Shown in pieces: positions 6,997 to 8,591 of a stretch of 8,591 bases of DNA. The stretch covers positions 1 to 8,591 of the forward strand of contig RFGD01000377.1 in assembly GCA_003696705.1 (NCBI GenBank). The letters are read 5' to 3'. This DNA is from Alphaproteobacteria bacterium (GTDB lineage Bacteria > Pseudomonadota > Alphaproteobacteria > Rhodobacterales > Rhodobacteraceae). Numbering within the stretch: position 1 is the first letter of the stretch; each line of letters starts with the position of its first letter. The position numbers and the translations under genes are program-made. The notes beneath the pieces are model-generated. The model searched no databases and was not told the DNA's origin. It worked only from the letters and a program-made list of their open reading frames with translations.

Positions 6997-8591
6997 CAGC
7001 CCACCTTGCAGGCCGCCATCACGGCCATGTTCAGGATGTCGCTGACCGTCGAGGTCGTCGAGCAGAGCTGAATGGGCCGCTCGACGCCCGACAGGATCGG
7101 GCCGATGACCGTGGCGCCGCCCAGCTCGGTCATCATCTTCACCGTGATCGACGCCGAATGGCGCGCCGGGACGACAAGAATGTTGGCCGGCCCGCTGAGG
7201 CGGCAGAAGGGATACTGTGCCATGACCGCCGGGTTCAGCGCCACATCGACGGTCATCTCGCCCTCGTATTCGAAATCGACCCCTCGGCGGTCCAGCACCT
7301 CGGGGGCGACATGCATCTTCTCGGCACGCTCGCTGACCGGATAGCCGAAGTTCGAGAAGGACACGAAGGCCACCCTTGGCTCGAGGCCCAGCTTGCGCGC
7401 CACCCCGGCCGCCCGCTCGGCGATGTCGGCAAGGTCCTCTTCGTCCGGCCATTCGTGAACGAGCGCGTCCGCTACAAGGATCATCCGGCCGCCCTTGAGG
7501 ATGGCCATGACGCCCACGGCACCGCTTTTCGGCGAGGCGTCGAAGACATGATTGAGCCGCGTCAGCACGTGCGAGGACTTCCGGGTCGCACCCGTGACCA
7601 GCCCGTCGCCATGGCCGTGGGCCAGCATGAGCGCACCGAAGACGTGTCGGTCATGCGCCGCCAGGCGGTGCACGTCCTCCTGGTCATAGCCCTTCCGTTG
7701 CAGCCGCCGATACAGATAGTCCTTGTAATCGCCAAGGTAGGCGGTGTTGCGCGCGTTGACGATCTCGATCTCGTCCCGGGCATCGCCCAACCCCTCGCGC
7801 GCTAGAATCTCGTGCACTTCCTCCTCGCGCCCGATGACGACGGCTTCGCCGAACCCGGCGCGGGTATAGGCGACGGCTGCGCGAATGACGCGGGGGTCGT
7901 CGCCTTCGGCGAAGATCATGCGCGCCTTCGTGATCCGCGCCCGAGCATGGAGCGCCTGAAGCATCGACGCCGTCGGGTCCATCCGGGCACGCAGCGACTG
8001 GGTATAGGCCTCGAGATCGACGATCGGCCGGCGCGCCGCACCCGTCTCCATCCCGGCGCGCGCCACGGCAGGCGGAATGCGGTAGATGAGCCGCGGGTCG
8101 AAGGGCGTCGGGATGATGTATTCGGGGCCGAAGACCAGCTTGCGATCATAGGCCATCGCAACCTCGTCCGGGACATCCTCGCGCGCAAGCTCGGCCAGCG
8201 CCTTTGCGCAAGCGATCTTCATCTCGTCATTGATTGCGCGCGCATGAATGTCGAGCGCCCCCCGGAAGAGATAGGGAAAACCAAGAACGTTGTTCACCTG
8301 GTTCGGGTAGTCCGAGCGCCCCGTCGCCACGATGGCGTCGGGACGCACCGCGCGCGCCTCTTCCGGCGTGATCTCGGGATCGGGATTGGCCATGGCGAAG
8401 ATGACGGGGTTCTCGGCCATGCTCTCGACCATTTCGGCGGTCACGGCGCCCTTGACCGAAACGCCGAGAAACACGTCGGCGCCTTTCATGGCCTCGGCCA
8501 GGGTGCGGGCGTCGGTATCGACCGCATGGGCGGACTTCCACTGGTTCATGCCCGCCTTCCGGCCGCGATAGATGACCCCCTTCGTGTCGCA
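6996..8591 (-). CDS. maeB: NADP-dependent malic enzyme with C-terminal phosphotransacetylase-like domain (partial, N-terminus beyond window)
   Basis: This is the C-terminal 531 residues of a MaeB-type malic enzyme, which decarboxylates malate to pyruvate and yields NADPH (cytoplasmic, gluconeogenic and acetate growth). The frame runs off the right edge without a start: the first residues read CDTKGVIYRGRKAGMNQWKS. The Met at 8549 is internal to the family alignment and should not be taken as the start. Family members have about 750-770 residues, so roughly 225 are missing, including the catalytic Tyr/Lys region. The fragment starts in the NAD(P)-binding domain, with GVSVKGAVT, FAMANPDPEI and SDYPNQVNNVLGFPYLFRGALD. 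After a linker, the phosphotransacetylase-like domain starts near 7934 (ITKARMIFAEGDDPRV) and includes GLVTGATRKSSHVL, ending in CKVG. In characterised relatives this domain senses acetyl-CoA and has little or no transferase activity. The gene converges on dnaJ. A separate phosphotransacetylase is excluded by the continuous frame. NAD versus NADP preference cannot be read from this part. Confidence 0.95.
   Translation of the reverse strand, partial: CDTKGVIYRGRKAGMNQWKSAHAVDTDARTLAEAMKGADVFLGVSVKGAVTAEMVESMAENPVIFAMANPDPEITPEEARAVRPDAIVATGRSDYPNQVNNVLGFPYLFRGALDIHARAINDEMKIACAKALAELAREDVPDEVAMAYDRKLVFGPEYIIPTPFDPRLIYRIPPAVARAGMETGAARRPIVDLEAYTQSLRARMDPTASMLQALHARARITKARMIFAEGDDPRVIRAAVAYTRAGFGEAVVIGREEEVHEILAREGLGDARDEIEIVNARNTAYLGDYKDYLYRRLQRKGYDQEDVHRLAAHDRHVFGALMLAHGHGDGLVTGATRKSSHVLTRLNHVFDASPKSGAVGVMAILKGGRMILVADALVHEWPDEEDLADIAERAAGVARKLGLEPRVAFVSFSNFGYPVSERAEKMHVAPEVLDRRGVDFEYEGEMTVDVALNPAVMAQYPFCRLSGPANILVVPARHSASITVKMMTELGGATVIGPILSGVERPIQLCSTTSTVSDILNMAVMAACKVG

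Overview
This GC-rich window looks like ordinary chromosomal core DNA from an alphaproteobacterium, most likely Rhodobacterales (Rhodobacter/Roseobacter relatives). Three things point that way: DnaK ends in the acidic DADFEDLDDSKRA-type tail common in that class, a heat-shock promoter of the alphaproteobacterial type (CTTG, then CYTATNTNNG) precedes dnaK, and the AlkB and KdsB-like proteins read like the versions remembered from that order. The assignment rests on recognition, not on a database search.

Left part (1-2663). A minus-strand pair, cysQ then a kdsB-like gene, overlaps by 4 bases (ATGA). It is transcribed away from a plus-strand ABC-2/KpsM-type polysaccharide export permease. The 149-base gap between cysQ and the permease holds two convincing sigma70-like promoters whose -10 boxes overlap on opposite strands. 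Together the genes suggest activation of an acidic sugar (Kdo or a relative) as its CMP form, polysaccharide export, and clean-up of 3'-phosphoadenosine phosphate from sulfate metabolism or sulfation.

Middle (2664-3783). A 301-base convergent gap without a credible gene carries a cluster of short perfect inverted repeats. It is followed by alkB (minus strand), a DNA/RNA dealkylation dioxygenase. alkB is head to head with dnaK, and the gap between them holds a near-perfect RpoH-type promoter and a strongly structured dnaK leader.

Right part (3784-8591). dnaK and dnaJ form the Hsp70 chaperone operon on the plus strand. They are separated by a 13-bp perfect hairpin and followed by a strong terminator hairpin. 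Converging on them from the right edge is the C-terminal two thirds of an NADP-type malic enzyme with a fused phosphotransacetylase-like domain (maeB); its N-terminus lies outside the window.

No mobile element, CRISPR array, tRNA or rRNA was seen. I did not find a clearly new biological system. The points most worth a second look are the overlapping divergent promoters, the KdsB-like enzyme with changed active-site motifs next to an export permease, the dnaK-dnaJ hairpin, and the structured convergent gap.
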